From an uncultured Ruegeria sp. (lineage in GTDB: Bacteria; Pseudomonadota; Alphaproteobacteria; Rhodobacterales; Rhodobacteraceae): a stretch of 64,000 bases of DNA. A model generated the notes under the pieces. It ran no database searches, was not told the origin of the DNA, and was given only the letters and a program-made list of their open reading frames with translations. A program made the position numbers and the translations under genes. Positions 62,910 to 64,000 of the stretch are shown one piece after another (position 1 is the first letter of the stretch; each line of letters starts with the position of its first letter). The stretch covers positions 62,001 to 126,000 of the forward strand of contig NZ_CANMFF010000008.1 in the NCBI RefSeq assembly GCF_947497005.1, given 5' to 3'.

Positions 62910-64000
62910 TTTTCCTGCACACTGATCGGTGGCGGTTCGGAACGTTCCTTGATGCTGAGGTTATACGCAGTGATCGCCACCATACACAGCAGCACAAACG
63001 GCCAGAAGCTGGCCTTGGGAAAAATATTGTCCCGATAGTGGATAATCCGCAGCGATGACACCGCCTCGGAGGCGAAAAGATACGTGTTGATCGAAACCGC
63101 CAGCAGCATGAAATACATCAGGAAAAAGAACGATTCCATGTAGATCACAGGTGACCCCGCAAACCCTTCGCGCAGCTGTACATGGGCCAGCAGGATCACG
63201 AAGAACAGAACCGAGCAAGTGCCGATTACGCTGGACGTACTGAAATCGTGCCGCTCTGCCAGACCCTCGCGGCGGGTGACGGTCATGACCGCCCCAAACA
63301 GCAGCATCATCACAACAATCAAGGGGATCATGTGGACTATGAAGGCGTTTGCGAAATTACGTTTGATGACGAAATTATAATGCAGCTCAGGCGCATTGGT
63401 CCGGTACGCATTTTGTCGGATGCCCAGCGTCGTATCCAGATTTGACAGCTTGTAATCGAAATACGTGTTCTCACGTTCCCACGTTCCCATTACGATCTGG
63501 TTGTCGATCCCAAAGATGTCATCCGGCCCGGTCGCCGGATAAGCCTCGAAGTCAGGTACTATCGCAATATTGACGTCAAATGAGTTGGGCCAGAACCGCA
63601 CCCAAACCGTTTTGTGATCAAAAGGGTAGCTTGTGTAGTCAAAACTCTGACGCAGGGTTTGTTCGAAATACCACCCAATCAGCACGCCGTCGGGTTGCAG
63701 CAACCGATACGCCTCGGCAATCAGGCCGTTTGCGGTATCGACCGCTTCGGGCAGAAGAAAACCGACCTCACCTTCGGCCGGAATAATCGCATCATGTTCA
63801 CCTGTCTTGTAGTGCTGCCAGATATAGCCGGTAACTTGTATGTCGCTGGCACCCAGAAAGCTGAACGACTTTAGGAAGATCCCTGTTCTCAAACGGTAGT
63901 CCGGCGCCACGTCTAACTTGCCCAGATATGCATCAACCGAAGCCTGATCAGGCAGCTGCGTCGGATCACCCTCAAAATGGTTCAGTTCAATCCAAAGTTT
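62906..64000 (-). CDS. Pentameric ligand-gated ion channel homologue, 5' end outside window
   Basis: The frame is open to the window edge (about 30 residues before the listed start), so the N-terminus is missing. The extracellular domain shows GIFLKSFSFLGASDIQVTGY, a stretch typical of the first beta strands, and FDYTSYPFDHKTVWVRFWP, which is the Cys-loop region without cysteines, as in bacterial members (YPFD). Four membrane helices follow (ORF residues about 186-208, 224-245, 255-279, 302-320); M2 carries Ser/Thr residues that would line the pore. The M1-M2 linker is unusually long (~14 residues). The protein would sit in the inner membrane with its ligand site in the periplasm. Convergent with the fusion gene. 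Confidence 0.8.
   Translation of the reverse strand, partial: KLWIELNHFEGDPTQLPDQASVDAYLGKLDVAPDYRLRTGIFLKSFSFLGASDIQVTGYIWQHYKTGEHDAIIPAEGEVGFLLPEAVDTANGLIAEAYRLLQPDGVLIGWYFEQTLRQSFDYTSYPFDHKTVWVRFWPNSFDVNIAIVPDFEAYPATGPDDIFGIDNQIVMGTWERENTYFDYKLSNLDTTLGIRQNAYRTNAPELHYNFVIKRNFANAFIVHMIPLIVVMMLLFGAVMTVTRREGLAERHDFSTSSVIGTCSVLFFVILLAHVQLREGFAGSPVIYMESFFFLMYFMLLAVSINTYLFASEAVSSLRIIHYRDNIFPKASFWPFVLLCMVAITAYNLSIKERSEPPPISVQEN

Noticed and set aside
1-64000. CRISPR arrays, tRNA or rRNA genes, insertion sequences and integrase genes
   Set aside because: None was seen in the gaps between genes; gaps are short and contain only hairpins and promoter-like sequence.

Overview
This window reads as chromosomal DNA of a marine alphaproteobacterium of the Rhodobacteraceae, most likely a Ruegeria-like roseobacter. 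That is inference from the flagellar gene order, the glycolate oxidase and DUF6638/DUF1523 genes and the dense GC-rich coding; no rRNA or tRNA gene is present to settle it. No insertion sequence, integrase, CRISPR array or tRNA gene was seen.

Layout. (1) 1-16675: a flagellar block. The end of a lytic transglycosylase gene is followed by flhA-fliR-flhB plus a small coiled-coil gene on the plus strand, a minus-strand operon flgB-flgC-fliE-fliQ-flgF-flgG-flgA-flgH-fliL, and fliI, motB, flgE, flgK, flgL and flgI on the plus strand. CtrA-like TTAA-N7-TTAA motifs sit at or near three of the promoter regions. (2) 16741-23800: an eight-gene minus-strand unit with a coiled-coil protein, an AAA+ ATPase, DUF6638, DUF1523, small membrane proteins and an unrecognised protein. 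Several of its genes overlap by 4 nt. It looks like an undescribed multi-protein system. (3) 24088-38000: metabolic and stress genes: gabD, a decayed gene, a YegD-like Hsp70, Hsp20, two tandem secreted trypsin-like proteases, glcDEF, DUF599, flavodoxin, rlmH, rsfS and an MscS channel. (4) 38000-56300: branched-chain amino acid and nitrogen genes: leuC, leuD, leuB and ilvD, with glnK-amtB, a PBP1A-type penicillin-binding protein, a LysR/epimerase divergent pair, a coupled mercaptopyruvate sulfurtransferase-aminotransferase pair, and a cupin regulator with a near-ideal inverted-repeat operator in front of ilvD. (5) 56440-64000: an accessory region with a sulfotransferase diverging from a GT14/DUF5928 glycosyltransferase, then a ~1200-residue multidomain protein that converges on a gene for a pentameric ligand-gated ion channel homologue (cut by the window end).

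The most striking content is the last pair. The large protein joins a cyclic-nucleotide-binding-like domain, a phytochelatin synthase domain with an intact Cys-His-Asp triad, a degenerate second copy, a cysteine-less glutaredoxin fold, a phosphopantothenoylcysteine-decarboxylase-type flavoprotein domain, ankyrin repeats and a gamma-glutamylcyclotransferase domain. Read as consecutive steps this could turn glutathione into gamma-Glu-Cys, then a decarboxylated thiol amide, then a free aminothiol such as cysteamine plus 5-oxoproline. The neighbouring channel belongs to a family in which one bacterial member (ELIC) is opened by cysteamine and other primary amines. The domains and motifs are visible in the sequence; the pathway and the enzyme-channel link are inference.
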